64,000 nucleotides of DNA from an uncultured Acholeplasmatales bacterium (GTDB lineage: Bacteria; Bacillota_I; Bacilli_A; Acholeplasmatales; Anaeroplasmataceae). Location: NCBI GenBank assembly GCA_944324805.1, contig CALUXS010000003.1, positions 124,001 through 188,000 on the forward strand. The letters run 5' to 3'. The position numbers and the translations under genes are program-made. Shown here piece after piece: positions 55,961 to 64,000 of this stretch. Below the pieces are notes generated by a model. It worked only from the letters and a program-made list of their open reading frames with translations, did no database searches and had not been told where the DNA came from. Numbering within the stretch: the stretch's first letter is position 1; each line of letters begins with the position of its first letter.

Positions 55961-55980
55961 AAAGTTCTATTTCGTACTTT
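55961..55980. promoter_or_regulatory. Candidate MarR operator
   Basis: AAAGTTC - 6 bases - GTACTTT, 7-base arms with one mismatch, lying directly downstream of the -10 box and over the expected start of the marR transcript. Confidence 0.6.
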
Positions 55981-55981
55981 T

Positions 55982-56010
55982 ATTATATAACGCTTCTTCC
56001 AAAAAGTCAA
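55982..56010 (-). promoter_or_regulatory. Promoter of the marR operon
   Basis: Minus strand TTGACT (56005-56010), 17 bases, TATAAT (55982-55987). Confidence 0.85.
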
Positions 56011-56075
56011 ACTAGTTTCATCACTATAAGTTTTAATTTAATAGACATGATTTAAATACTTTTAGATATAAAAAT

Positions 56076-56106
56076 GGAAAAAGGTTTGACACAATTGTAT
56101 CAAACC
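56076..56106 (-). terminator. Terminator after the four-helix membrane-protein gene
   Basis: 26-base near-perfect palindrome, arms AGGTTTGA/TCAAACCT around ACAATTGT, followed by five T on the minus strand. It lies about 105 bases after the stop at 56213. Confidence 0.75.
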
Positions 56107-56212
56107 TCTACTTTTAAAATAAATATTCAAAAATACAAATACAAGTATCAATGCCTTATTTTATCATGTCATCAGATTATCTAGTTATATCAATTCTATA
56201 AATTATATACCT

Positions 56213-56638
56213 TTAATAAGAAATATCATTACTAAAATGTTTTCTATTTTTGAGGAAAAAGAAACTACTAATAATAAATTCTATAGTAATTATTAAAATA
56301 ATAATCCATTGATAAATAGTCACATTACCAGTTAAAAATACTGAGGTAATGAAAAACAAAATAAACAATGCTCTAGTAAAAAAACAAATTCTTTTTAGTT
56401 TTTTATTCTTACATAGCAAATTCAATAAACTTAAAAAAATTAATATGATATTTAAAACAGCTGATGGAAGCGCAAAAATATCTCCAGAACCAAAAACGAT
56501 AATATCAAAGTATGAGTAATAATTTATAAACGTTTCTATACCATTACTACCTATAAAAGATATTGAATTTTTAAAACACATCATAATTAATATAACAATA
56601 TTAAAAACAATTAAAATATATTCCTTTACATTTTTCAT
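56213..56638 (-). CDS. Unrecognised four-helix membrane protein
   Basis: A 141-residue integral membrane protein with four predicted helices (about 7-25, 50-75, 85-105, 110-132), Ile/Phe-rich, no charged motif. Not recognised. The ATG at 56638 has AAGGG about 9 bases upstream; the ATG at 56647 directly abuts that site. It lies in a loosely packed patch with other small orphan genes. Confidence 0.55.
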   Translation of the reverse strand: MKNVKEYILIVFNIVILIMMCFKNSISFIGSNGIETFINYYSYFDIIVFGSGDIFALPSAVLNIILIFLSLLNLLCKNKKLKRICFFTRALFILFFITSVFLTGNVTIYQWIIILIITIEFIISSFFFLKNRKHFSNDISY

Positions 56639-56800
56639 AATTACCATCCCTTTACTATATTATATAGCATTAATTAACCATTTTGATAAAAAATCATTAC
56701 AAATTATAAAAAATATTTATTATGATATATCATAATATAATTTACTACTATGCTACTGCTTTATTATCTATTCTTTTTAACAATAAAAATTATAGTGTAA

Positions 56801-56842
56801 AATTTCTATAACCCAATCTCTATAATACAATTTCTACAGTGG
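56801..56842. repeat. Three degenerate 14-base tandem repeats
   Basis: AATTTCTATAA, AATCTCTATAA and AATTTCTACAG begin at 56801, 56815 and 56829, an exact 14-base period with diverged last bases. Confidence 0.45.
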
Positions 56843-56940
56843 CAACTTCCTACATTATATCTACATAAATATTATAATTTCGCTACTTTGAAGAATTTCA
56901 TAAAACATCTCAATTTTACATATTTTTAACAAAAAGTAAC

Positions 56941-56967
56941 AAAAAAGGACCAATGCATATTGATCCT
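56941..56967 (-). terminator. Terminator of the 121-residue hypothetical gene
   Basis: AGGATCAAT/ATTGGTCCT stem (one G-U pair) with loop ATGC and six T on the minus strand. Confidence 0.88.
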
Positions 56968-56990
56968 CATTTCATAAAATAATCTCAACT

Positions 56991-57356
56991 TTATTTAAAC
57001 ATTGCTAAAAAGAAAAATGGTCCAGTGTATTGTTTATATTCTTTCATATTTTTAATTTCAGTAACGTTATTAATTTTTTCAATTAATTTCTTTCCAGATT
57101 CTGATTTCCAACATTTTCTTGGTGAACAGAATACTAATTCTCCTTTATCTAATTCACATTGTAACCATAAGTTACCACTACCAATACCAAATTCAGCTGT
57201 TTTAAATTCTGAAAGCAAAATATCAACAACAATATTTGATTCTTTCTTTGATGTGCATACAATTTTATCATCAAGTATTTCTACTGAATATTGTGTCCAC
57301 ATTTTACCTGGTAATATATTATTTTCTTTTGCTAAAACAATCAAAAAATCTTTCAT
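56991..57356 (-). CDS. Unrecognised small cytosolic protein
   Basis: A 121-residue soluble protein, not recognised. The middle (about 20-85) alternates strands (YSVEILDDKIVCTSKKESNI, GSGNLWLQCELDKGELVFC) and could be a PH-like or small beta-barrel domain; a helix KKLIEKINNVTEI follows. Good GGAGGAG ribosome site and a clean terminator show that it is a real gene. Confidence 0.65.
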   Translation of the reverse strand: MKDFLIVLAKENNILPGKMWTQYSVEILDDKIVCTSKKESNIVVDILLSEFKTAEFGIGSGNLWLQCELDKGELVFCSPRKCWKSESGKKLIEKINNVTEIKNMKEYKQYTGPFFFLAMFK

Positions 57357-57456
57357 TATAACTCCTCCATTAACTTAATAAAATGACAAGATAATATTAT
57401 ATTTTTAATAATATATTGTCAATATTTAAACATTTTTATTATAATTATCTTTAAAA

Positions 57457-57819
57457 CTATTTACATTTTAATTTTATCCAAATATTTAATATAACCACAT
57501 CAATTAATAATATTACCACCATAAAAATTGCAGGTATAAAGCAATAAAACCATTCTAGATTATATTTAAACATAATTATTAGTGTAGCAATATCTACAAA
57601 CAAAGAAATAACCATAGAGATAATTATAATCCACATAGCTCTTTTATTTGCCCACTGCCATATTTCATCTGATGATAAAGTTAATTTATTTCGATAACCA
57701 AAACTACCATTTCGATCAATTCTTTTTATAAGAAAATATGAACACATACAAATAATTCCAATCATAATGACGCCAAACAATAAATCCAAAAAAATAGGAA
57801 GCCATGGTGCATCATTCAT
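57457..57819 (-). CDS. SdpI-like membrane protein
   Basis: A roughly 120-residue membrane protein with three helices and the SdpI-family-like segment GSFGYRNKLTLSSDEIWQWANK (about residues 37-58). SdpI of Bacillus gives immunity to the toxin SDP and helps sense it; many SdpI-like proteins are orphans. No toxin gene is seen nearby. The start is uncertain: the ATG at 57819 and one at 57873 both have weak ribosome sites, and the later one gives a protein that starts right before the first helix. Confidence 0.65.
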   Translation of the reverse strand: MNDAPWLPIFLDLLFGVIMIGIICMCSYFLIKRIDRNGSFGYRNKLTLSSDEIWQWANKRAMWIIIISMVISLFVDIATLIIMFKYNLEWFYCFIPAIFMVVILLIDVVILNIWIKLKCK

Positions 57820-57966
57820 TATTTCATCTTTAGCTAATAATATTTTTAGCGTTAAAATTTTAAAATTACACATATTATTCAATCCAATCTAATTTATTAA
57901 ATTATTTTATGCATTTTAACAAGACTAAATACTAATAACTCATTTTGATAATTATAACATTAAATT

Positions 57967-58007
57967 ATTAAAAAGGCTTGATACTTATTTTTATTTGTAT
58001 CAAACCT
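57967..58007 (-). terminator. Terminator of the tRNA pair
   Basis: AGGTTTGATAC/GTATCAAGCCT stem (one G-U pair) followed by T-rich sequence on the minus strand, 13 bases after tRNA-Leu. Confidence 0.85.
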
Positions 58008-58019
58008 ATACTATCTAAA

Positions 58020-58104
58020 TGGTGCGGCCAATGAGACTTGAACTCACACGGATATATCCATACGCCCCTCAAACGTACGCGTCTACCAATTTCGCCATGA
58101 CCGC
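58020..58104 (-). tRNA. tRNA-Leu (anticodon GAG)
   Basis: 85 nt with CCA encoded and a long variable arm (UGGAUAUAUCCG), as expected for Leu. Acceptor GCGGUCA/UGGCCGC; anticodon stem UACGU/GCGUA; loop UUGAGGG gives GAG; T loop UUCAAGU. Reads CUC/CUU. Confidence 0.93.
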
Positions 58105-58113
58105 ATATTTTAG

Positions 58114-58190
58114 TGGTCGGAATAGTGGGATTTGAACCCACGATCTCTAGCTCCCGAAGCTAGCGCTTTACCAAGCTAAGCCATATTCCG
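58114..58190 (-). tRNA. tRNA-Pro (anticodon CGG)
   Basis: 77 nt with CCA encoded. Acceptor CGGAAUA/UAUUCCG, anticodon stem CUAGC/GCUAG, loop UUCGGGA gives CGG, T stem GUGGG/CCCAC. It is upstream of tRNA-Leu by 9 bases on the same transcript and reads CCG. Confidence 0.93.
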
Positions 58191-58203
58191 CTTGCACCTA
58201 ATA

Positions 58204-58209
58204 ATTATA
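58204..58209 (-). promoter_or_regulatory. -10 box of the tRNA pair
   Basis: Minus strand TATAAT 13 bases before the tRNA-Pro 5' end; the -35 is weak (TTTATT at the right distance). Confidence 0.55.
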
Positions 58210-58220
58210 CACTATTTAGA

Positions 58221-58253
58221 AAAAAAATAAACCCGGAGTGGGTTTATTTTTTT
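58221..58253 (-). terminator. Terminator of ppx-ppk
   Basis: Long AT stem capped by AACCC/GGGTT with loop GGAGT, followed by T-rich sequence on the minus strand; it overlaps the ppk stop. Confidence 0.88.
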
Positions 58254-60619
58254 AGTTTATCAACAAGTTCTTCTAAGTTGTCAATAGTATAACAATTTAT
58301 ACCTAATGTCTTTAATCTTTTTAAATAAGAATCCTCTACTTTATTCTTTAGTACAATTATCATTTCTATGTTCTTAGATGAGAAAATACTATTTAGTAGA
58401 TAATATTTTTCGTAAAACCTTCTCATTCCTTCTTCTGAATAGCCAATGTTAACAACTAAAACATATTTATTAGCTATAATATAATCTACTATCAACTTTG
58501 TACCTAGTGATTCTAATATTATTGATTGATTTTTCTTGCATTCTATTTTATTTATAGCTATTAGTTTATTAAGGGCCATTTTTACAAAAATAACATTCTT
58601 CTTATTTTTTTCAATTTCCGGTTTATGTAGGAAATATTCATGTGAATTAACAACTAAAGTTTCATTATTTAGACTAACATAATCACCTGTTGAAGTTAAT
58701 TTTCTACCATTAATATTATCATGAAGCATAATATTGATATGTTCTTTTATCTCTTCTTTTATATCATTTTCTAATATAGGTACTGCTATTTCTACTCTTC
58801 TAATTGTATTTCTTGTCATCATATCGGCTGATGATATATATATTTTTGCTGAATTACCTTTTCCAAACATATAGATACGAGAATGCTCTAAAAAGCGCCC
58901 TACAATACTCATTATTGATATATTTTCTGTATATCTAGGTATTTCTGGTAAAATCGTACAAATTCCTCTTATAATTAATTCAATCTTAACTCCAGCTTTA
59001 GAGGCTTCACTTAGTTTATTAATAATATTTATATCAGTTATTGAATTTAATTTAAAGAAAATATAACCATTACTACCCTTTTTTATTTCTTCATCAATTA
59101 AACTAATGATTTGAGGTCTTAAAGCATGAGGAGCAACTAATAATTCATTATATTCTCCATATAAATTACCTAATAACATATTTTGAAAAAAATTATGGGC
59201 ATCAACTCCAATTTTAGGATTGGCAGTCATTAGTGAATAATCGGTATATAAATTTACAGTTTTTTCGTTATAATTACCTGTACCTATTTGTGTTATATAG
59301 CTTACTTTATTATCTATTTTTAAGGTTATAAAGCAAATTTTTGAATGAACTTTAAATTCATCAAACCCATACATTACATGACAACCAGACTCTTCTAGCT
59401 TCTCACTATAATTAATATTGCTATTTTCATCAAATCTAGCTCTTAATTCTATTAAAGCTGTTACTTCTTTACCATTTTCTGCCGCCTGACATAAATAATC
59501 AACTAACCTAGAATGTTGACTTAATCTATATATAGTTATTTGGATGGCAGTAACATTTTTATCATTGGCAGCTTCCTTTATAAGACGTAAAAATGGTTCC
59601 ATCCTCTCAAAAGGATAGAATAATAATACATCTTTTTTCCTTATTTGGTTTATTATTCCTTTATTTATATCAATATAACTATTATCTTTTTGCTCTAATT
59701 TAGGATATAAAAAATCCTTGTATTCAGCTTTATTGATTATATTATAGATAAAATTTAATGAAAACGGAGATTTTGATACAAAAAATTCATTATTTTCAAT
59801 TTTTAATTTTTCTTTTAAAAATAATTCTGTTTGATATTGCAACGTTTTATGACACTCTACTCTAACAGGATTTAATCTATTTCTTTTCTTTATGAGTTGC
59901 CTCATAACCTTTCTAAAATCATCTTGTAATTCTAACTCACCATCTTCAACGTTTAAATCTGCATTTCTAGTCACTCTTATAATGTTTTTATTTTTAATCT
60001 TATATCCTTTAAATACTATATCACTAAGATCATAAATTAATTTCTCTGAAAAAATATAATTTCCATCAAATTCTAAATAACTAGGAATACTATCAGGTAC
60101 TGCTACTATCCCATATGTATCGATTTTTTCATTAGATTCTAGAATAGTAATTATGTAACTTCTTTTATTCTCTAAATGTGGAAAAGGATGGTTTATATCT
60201 ATTATTTGTGCTGATAAATATGGTAATATTTCCTGTTTGAAGAATTTTCTTATTTTCTTCTCATCTTTATAATTTTTTAATTGTAAGAAACTTATACCAT
60301 TTTTAGAAATTTCTTCTACCAGGCTTTTATAAATATTATCCTTTTTATTATATATTTTTCTTACTGCATCGTATATTTTAATTAGTTGTTCTTTAGGTGT
60401 CATACCAGTCTTACTATCAATAACACCACTTTTAATAGAATCTAAGTCTTTCAATGAACCAACTCTTATCATAAAGAATTCATCTAAATTAGAATTAAAT
60501 ATTTCGAAAAATTTTATTCTTTCTAATAATGGAATATCGCTATTATTTGCTTCCTCAAGTACTCGTTCATTGAACTTTAACCACGATAATTCACGATTTT
60601 GTGTAAATTCATAAGCCAT
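58244..60619 (-). CDS. ppk: Polyphosphate kinase PPK1 with a C-terminal extension
   Basis: PPK1 makes polyphosphate reversibly from ATP. Residues 1-690 cover the N, head, C1 and C2 domains: RELSWLKFNERVLEEA, FFMIRVGSL, the phospho-His region GFDEFKVHSKICFI (His about 425), GTGNYNEKT and the second catalytic His in FLEHSRIYMFGKG. At 791 residues it is about 90-100 longer than usual; the extra tail (about 695-791) has alpha/beta character (YVLVVNIGYSEEGMRRFYEKY, IEMIIVLKN) and is not recognised. It lies 8 bases after ppx. Confidence 0.95.
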   Translation of the reverse strand: MAYEFTQNRELSWLKFNERVLEEANNSDIPLLERIKFFEIFNSNLDEFFMIRVGSLKDLDSIKSGVIDSKTGMTPKEQLIKIYDAVRKIYNKKDNIYKSLVEEISKNGISFLQLKNYKDEKKIRKFFKQEILPYLSAQIIDINHPFPHLENKRSYIITILESNEKIDTYGIVAVPDSIPSYLEFDGNYIFSEKLIYDLSDIVFKGYKIKNKNIIRVTRNADLNVEDGELELQDDFRKVMRQLIKKRNRLNPVRVECHKTLQYQTELFLKEKLKIENNEFFVSKSPFSLNFIYNIINKAEYKDFLYPKLEQKDNSYIDINKGIINQIRKKDVLLFYPFERMEPFLRLIKEAANDKNVTAIQITIYRLSQHSRLVDYLCQAAENGKEVTALIELRARFDENSNINYSEKLEESGCHVMYGFDEFKVHSKICFITLKIDNKVSYITQIGTGNYNEKTVNLYTDYSLMTANPKIGVDAHNFFQNMLLGNLYGEYNELLVAPHALRPQIISLIDEEIKKGSNGYIFFKLNSITDINIINKLSEASKAGVKIELIIRGICTILPEIPRYTENISIMSIVGRFLEHSRIYMFGKGNSAKIYISSADMMTRNTIRRVEIAVPILENDIKEEIKEHINIMLHDNINGRKLTSTGDYVSLNNETLVVNSHEYFLHKPEIEKNKKNVIFVKMALNKLIAINKIECKKNQSIILESLGTKLIVDYIIANKYVLVVNIGYSEEGMRRFYEKYYLLNSIFSSKNIEMIIVLKNKVEDSYLKRLKTLGINCYTIDNLEELVDKLKK

Positions 60620-60627
60620 ATTTTCAC

Positions 60628-61512
60628 CTACTTAGTATTTGCTAATAAATAACCTTCCCTAACACCATAATTGCTTATATAAACTTGCTTTGAATCATAA
60701 TATTTCATTATTGTTCTTAGCACCATAAGGCCGCATGTAAAAGTAAAAATTCTTTCTGGAATGACCTTTAAAATAGCTATTTGCCATTCTTTTGGTTCTT
60801 CCTTGCATTTACTTATCATCAAATCAATATCATCATAAGATAAGTATGTATTATCAAGATTAGGATATAAAGATTTCTTTAATTTTAAGGCTGCTCTAAT
60901 TGTTCCTCCTACACCGCATATATTTTCCCACTTTTCATTCTGATTAATTTCTTCTAAATATTTTTTTACAACATTTTTGATTTTATGCAATTCCTTTGTG
61001 GTAGGAATAATATCATCTACGTATTTTGAGTATAAATTTAAACTTCCAACAGGAAGTGATGTTTTATAAATAATTTCTTTATTTTTAAAAAAAACAAGCT
61101 CCGAACTTCCACCACCAATATCTATCATTAGACCATCTGATAGATGATATTTTAATTTTGATCCAATAAAATCATATTCAGCTTCTTCTGTGCCAGATAA
61201 TATTTTCACTTCATATCCAACTTCATCTTTAATTCTTTTTACTACTTCACTAGTATTATTAACATTTCTTAATGATGCTGTAGCAAAAATAAACATCTTT
61301 TCAATAATAACATTTTCTAAACTCTGCTTATATTCGAATAATACCGCAATACATTTTTCAATGCCTAGTTCCGTTAAATTGCCAAACTTATCAACATAAT
61401 TTGCTAAACAAGCAAAATTCTTTTTATCAAAAACAGTATATAAATTATTATTTTTAATTTCATATGTTTTTAATCTTATCGTATTTGAACCTATATCAAT
61501 TACACCATACAT
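60628..61512 (-). CDS. ppx: Exopolyphosphatase, Ppx/GppA family
   Basis: A 294-residue Ppx/GppA-domain phosphatase removing terminal phosphates from polyphosphate or pppGpp: phosphate-1 motif VIDIGSNTIRLKTYEI (4-19), LSGTEEAEYDFIGS, phosphate-2 motif LMIDIGGGSSELVFF. Only the two-lobe core is present, without the HD-like C-terminal domain of longer forms. AGGGGTG ribosome site. First gene of the pair with ppk; TTTACA repeats upstream suggest PhoP control. Confidence 0.93.
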   Translation of the reverse strand: MYGVIDIGSNTIRLKTYEIKNNNLYTVFDKKNFACLANYVDKFGNLTELGIEKCIAVLFEYKQSLENVIIEKMFIFATASLRNVNNTSEVVKRIKDEVGYEVKILSGTEEAEYDFIGSKLKYHLSDGLMIDIGGGSSELVFFKNKEIIYKTSLPVGSLNLYSKYVDDIIPTTKELHKIKNVVKKYLEEINQNEKWENICGVGGTIRAALKLKKSLYPNLDNTYLSYDDIDLMISKCKEEPKEWQIAILKVIPERIFTFTCGLMVLRTIMKYYDSKQVYISNYGVREGYLLANTK

Positions 61513-61547
61513 AAATAATCACCCCTAAGACTATACTTATTTATTTT

Positions 61548-61602
61548 ATTATAATATAGGTCTTTTAAAATAAAAAGAAATCAATTGTAAATTGTTTGTA
61601 AA
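61548..61602 (-). promoter_or_regulatory. ppx-ppk promoter with Pho-box-like repeats
   Basis: Minus strand TATAAT at 61548-61553 without a good -35, and two TTTACA repeats exactly 11 bases apart (61586-61591 and 61597-61602), the same hexamer and spacing as at the pst promoter. The distance to the -10 box (32 bases) is larger than at pstS (14). Confidence 0.55.
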
Positions 61603-61603
61603 C

Positions 61604-61636
61604 AAAAAAAGGGGTTATGAAATTTCATAACCCCTT
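61604..61636 (-). terminator. Terminator of pyrH-frr
   Basis: Perfect palindrome with arms AAGGGGTTATGAAA / TTTCATAACCCCTT and a T-run on the minus strand, 7 bases after frr. Confidence 0.93.
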
Positions 61637-61642
61637 AATTAA

Positions 61643-62188
61643 CTAAATATGCATTAATTCTTCTGATTTCTTAGCAGTTGCAACTTCTACTTCTTTAATC
61701 TTCTTATCTGTTAAAGTTTGAACATCTTCTAAATATCCTTTTTCATCGTCTTCAGTTAATTTTAATTTTTTTAATGCTTCATTAGCATCACGACGGATAT
61801 TACGGATTGCAACCTTTGTACCTTCTTCAAGTTTACCAACTTGCTTAACTAATTCTTTACGACGTTCTTCAGTCATCTTTGGAATAATTAAACGAATTCC
61901 ATTACCATCATTTTGAGGTGGTAAACCTAAATTTGACATTTGGATAGCTGTTTCAATTTGCTTCAAAACACTCTTATCATATGGTTTAATATAAAGTTGA
62001 GAAGCTTCAGGAACACTAACTTGAGCAACTTGACGAATTGATGTAGGAACACCATAATAATCAATTGAAATTTGATCTAATAAATTTGCATTTGCTCTTC
62101 CTGTTCTAATTGTTTGAAGCTCACTTGCATAATTTTGGATAGCTTTATCCATCTTTTCTTCAGCTTCTAATAAAATCATATCAGGCAT
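61643..62188 (-). CDS. frr: Ribosome recycling factor
   Basis: A 181-residue tRNA-mimic that splits post-termination ribosomes with EF-G. Family marks: RTGRANANLLDQISIDYYGVPT (28-49), LPPQNDGNGIRLIIPKMTEERRKEL and VAIRNIRRDANEALKK. AAGGAG ribosome site 8 bases upstream. It follows pyrH by 15 bases. Confidence 0.97.
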   Translation of the reverse strand: MPDMILLEAEEKMDKAIQNYASELQTIRTGRANANLLDQISIDYYGVPTSIRQVAQVSVPEASQLYIKPYDKSVLKQIETAIQMSNLGLPPQNDGNGIRLIIPKMTEERRKELVKQVGKLEEGTKVAIRNIRRDANEALKKLKLTEDDEKGYLEDVQTLTDKKIKEVEVATAKKSEELMHI

Positions 62189-62203
62189 AATTTTTTCTCC
62201 TTT

Positions 62204-62911
62204 CTATCTTTTTACATGAGTACCAATTTTTTCGCCCTTAACTGCCTTTACAATATTACCCTCTTTATTCATATTGAAGACAATTAATTCTAAACTATTA
62301 TCCTTACATAAGGATGCAGCAGTTGAGTCCATAACTGCAAGGTCCTTTGCTAAAATTTCATTGAAAGTCAATTCAGAATATAATTTAGCATCAGGATTTT
62401 TTCTTGGATCAGAGTCGTAAACACCCTCTGTTTTATTTTTAGCCATCAATATTACATCTGCATTAATTTCAGCAGCACGTAAGACACAGGCTGTATCAGT
62501 TGAAAAATATGGGGAACCAATACCACCAACAAATATACATACACGACCCTTTTCTAGATGTCTAATAGCACGTCTTCTAATATATGGTTCAGCTACTTGA
62601 TTAATCTCTAATGCTGTCAAAACTCTAGTTGGTACACCTGCTTGCTCTAAAGCATCTTGAAGTGCTAAACCATTCATTACTGTAGCAAGCATTCCCATAT
62701 AGTCAGCTTGTGCACGGTCCATTCCAATTTCTGAGGCTGTTTTTCCTCTCCAAATGTTTCCGCCACCAACAACTATACCAATTTCAACACCTAAGTCATG
62801 AGCTTCTTTAACTTGTTTTGCAATACTTTTAACAGTATCTGCATCAATTCCAAATGGTGTTTCACCTTTTATAGCTTCACCACTCATCTTTAATAATACA
62901 CGTTTATACAT
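62204..62911 (-). CDS. pyrH: UMP kinase
   Basis: A 235-residue UMP kinase of the amino-acid-kinase fold: [29 protein letters not shown] (about 45-57), [13 protein letters not shown]-type segment [16 protein letters not shown] and [17 protein letters not shown]. Phosphorylates UMP with ATP. Own AAGGAG site; separated from tsf by a terminator-like hairpin, so partial termination or read-through sets its level. Confidence 0.97.
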   Translation of the reverse strand: MYKRVLLKMSGEAIKGETPFGIDADTVKSIAKQVKEAHDLGVEIGIVVGGGNIWRGKTASEIGMDRAQADYMGMLATVMNGLALQDALEQAGVPTRVLTALEINQVAEPYIRRRAIRHLEKGRVCIFVGGIGSPYFSTDTACVLRAAEINADVILMAKNKTEGVYDSDPRKNPDAKLYSELTFNEILAKDLAVMDSTAASLCKDNSLELIVFNMNKEGNIVKAVKGEKIGTHVKR

Positions 62912-62929
62912 ATTTGGTTCTCCTTTTTT

Positions 62930-62960
62930 AAAAAAAGAGGAGCATAGTAGCCCCTCTTTA
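62930..62960 (-). terminator. Terminator between tsf and pyrH
   Basis: 10-bp stem AAAGAGGGGC/GCTCCTCTTT (one G-U pair), 6-base loop, seven T on the minus strand. Confidence 0.88.
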
Positions 62961-62963
62961 GTT

Positions 62964-63860
62964 TTACTTGTTTAATCCTGCTTGTGCAGCTACTTCAGCA
63001 GCAAAATCAACAACTTCTTTTTCAATACCTTCGCCAACTTTTAAGCGAACAAATGCTTTAACAGAAGCTTTACCTAAATGAGCCTCTACAGTTTGATCTG
63101 GATTCTTAACGAATGGTTGAGATAATAAGCAGATTTCTTTTAAACCTTTTTCTAAACGTCCTGGAACAATCTTTTCAGCAATGATATTTTCAGGTTTTGG
63201 TTTAGCAGATTCTTTATTTTCATTTAAAGCTTGATGTAAAATAATTTCTCTTTCCTTAGCAATTTCTTCTGCAGGAATATCGTCTTTTGAAACGAAACGA
63301 GGGCTAGATGCAGCTACATGCATAGCCATATCTTTAGCTAACTCTTCATCACCATTTGCAAGTACAACAACAGAAACAATTGAACCACCCATATGCTTAT
63401 AAGCACCGAATAACTCAGCATCTTCTTTTGTTAATACAGTTACACGACGTAAAGAAATTTTTTCACCAATTACACCAGAAGCCTCTAATATAGAAGTTTC
63501 TAAAGTCTTACCATCAACTGTAACTTTTAAAGCTTCTTCAGTATTAGTTGCAGATGAATTAACAATTGTATTACCAACAAATTCAACTAAATTAACAAAC
63601 TTTTCATTCTTAGCAACGAAGTCAGTTTCACTATTTAATTCAAATAAAACTGCTTTATTACCAGAAATAGCATAGCTACATAAACCTTCAGCAGCAACTC
63701 TATCAGCTTTTTTACCAGCTTTAGCGATACCACGTTCACGTAACCATACCACAGCCTTAGCCATATCGCCTTCGCATTCAACTAAAGCTTTTTTACAATC
63801 CATCATACCAGCTTCAGTTTTATCACGAAGCTCTTTAACCATTGCAGCAGTAACTGTCAT
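62964..63860 (-). CDS. tsf: Elongation factor Ts
   Basis: EF-Ts recycles EF-Tu-GDP. The 298-residue protein has the N-terminal UBA-like [20 protein letters not shown] (7-26), the conserved [15 protein letters not shown], and the dimerisation core to residue 298. Its ribosome site CAAGGAGGAC lies inside the last codons of rpsB, 2 bases before the start, so it is coupled to rpsB. Confidence 0.97.
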   Translation of the reverse strand: MTVTAAMVKELRDKTEAGMMDCKKALVECEGDMAKAVVWLRERGIAKAGKKADRVAAEGLCSYAISGNKAVLFELNSETDFVAKNEKFVNLVEFVGNTIVNSSATNTEEALKVTVDGKTLETSILEASGVIGEKISLRRVTVLTKEDAELFGAYKHMGGSIVSVVVLANGDEELAKDMAMHVAASSPRFVSKDDIPAEEIAKEREIILHQALNENKESAKPKPENIIAEKIVPGRLEKGLKEICLLSQPFVKNPDQTVEAHLGKASVKAFVRLKVGEGIEKEVVDFAAEVAAQAGLNK

Positions 63861-63862
63861 GA

Positions 63863-64000
63863 TTAGTCCTCCTTGTTTTCTTTATTTTCTTTTCTTGGTT
63901 GACGAGGTTTACGAGGAGCCTTTGCTTTTTCTTCATCAGCTTTTGACATTTCCTCATTCATATTTACTTCTTCCTCGTTATATTTTTCAACAACACCACC
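63863..64000 (-). CDS. rpsB: Ribosomal protein S2, C-terminal end only
   Basis: The last 45 codons of an open frame entering from the window edge: GVVEKYNEEEVNM, then an acidic and Lys/Arg/Pro-rich tail ending RKENKENKED. Its place directly before tsf and the extended charged tail fit S2 of Firmicutes. The 5' part lies outside. Confidence 0.85.
   Translation of the reverse strand, partial: GGVVEKYNEEEVNMNEEMSKADEEKAKAPRKPRQPRKENKENKED

Larger units (their letters stand above)
56639..56990. other. Gene-free AT-rich stretch
   Basis: About 350 bases without a credible ORF. It holds a TATAAT-like box for the membrane-protein gene near 56655, three degenerate 14-base repeats (56801-56842), and the terminator of the next gene (56941-56967). 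No RNA fold or other signal is clear. Confidence 0.6.

Noticed and set aside
56801-56842. CRISPR-like array
   Set aside because: Only three degenerate 14-base units without spacers, and no cas genes.
58020-58190. tRNA-linked integrated element (att site)
   Set aside because: No integrase gene and no repeat of a tRNA 3' end was seen in the flanks.

Overview
The window is AT-rich bacterial chromosome from a low-GC Firmicutes lineage, most likely an uncultivated gut-type member of the Bacilli (Erysipelotrichia or Mollicutes-relative side). The markers are HrcA with CIRCE operators, a T-box before thrS, the DnaB/DnaI helicase-loading pair, a four-cysteine L33, YutD, YhbY, AdhE, and MEP-pathway IspG. 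TGA is used as a stop (grpE and the DUF212 gene end in it), so the code is the standard one and not the Mycoplasma code. Nearly every gene lies on the minus strand; only ispG and a TPR/nucleotidyltransferase-like gene are on plus. Promoters are very canonical (TTGACA-17-TATAAT types), genes are tightly packed, and most operons end in clear intrinsic terminators.

Layout from left to right: the hrcA-grpE-dnaK heat-shock operon (dnaK cut by the window edge) behind two CIRCE boxes; three small membrane proteins, two with zinc ribbons; an operon of a Clp-type double AAA+ ATPase, a divergent ClpP and an unrecognised 404-residue protein, preceded by a WYL regulator; an MBL hydrolase and rpmG; a strong small-RNA candidate (about 128 nt); a LacI regulator divergent from ispG; a two-subunit ABC exporter with a DUF3137-like gene; and the complete phosphate system pstS-pstC-pstA-pstB-phoU-phoP-phoR behind a five-repeat Pho-box-like array. 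The PstS reads as circularly permuted.

The middle holds a 2636-residue secreted protein with an almost exact 1.04-kb internal duplication, an ABC-F ATPase, thrS with its T-box, and a replication/repair block (dnaI, dnaB, a mutM-coaE fusion, a nitroreductase, polA, yhbY). It is followed by a plus-strand TPR-DUF4037-DUF4125 protein and by adhE with two cre-like sites. The right part carries yutD-nfu-DUF212, three tRNA genes (Arg CCG, Leu GAG, Pro CGG), an EamA transporter with a histidine-rich tail, a CoA-transferase, a MarR-controlled CMD-cupin operon, a small accessory patch of membrane/hypothetical genes including an SdpI-like protein, the polyphosphate pair ppx-ppk (with Pho-box-like repeats), and the translation block rpsB-tsf / pyrH-frr.

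Themes that tie genes together are phosphate (the pst/pho operon and ppx-ppk share TTTACA direct repeats), protein quality control (HrcA regulon and the Clp operon), and fermentation control (adhE with cre-like sites). The least ordinary objects are the permuted PstS, the small RNA with two C-rich hairpin loops, the Clp trio, the TPR-DUF4037-DUF4125 protein and the giant repeat protein.
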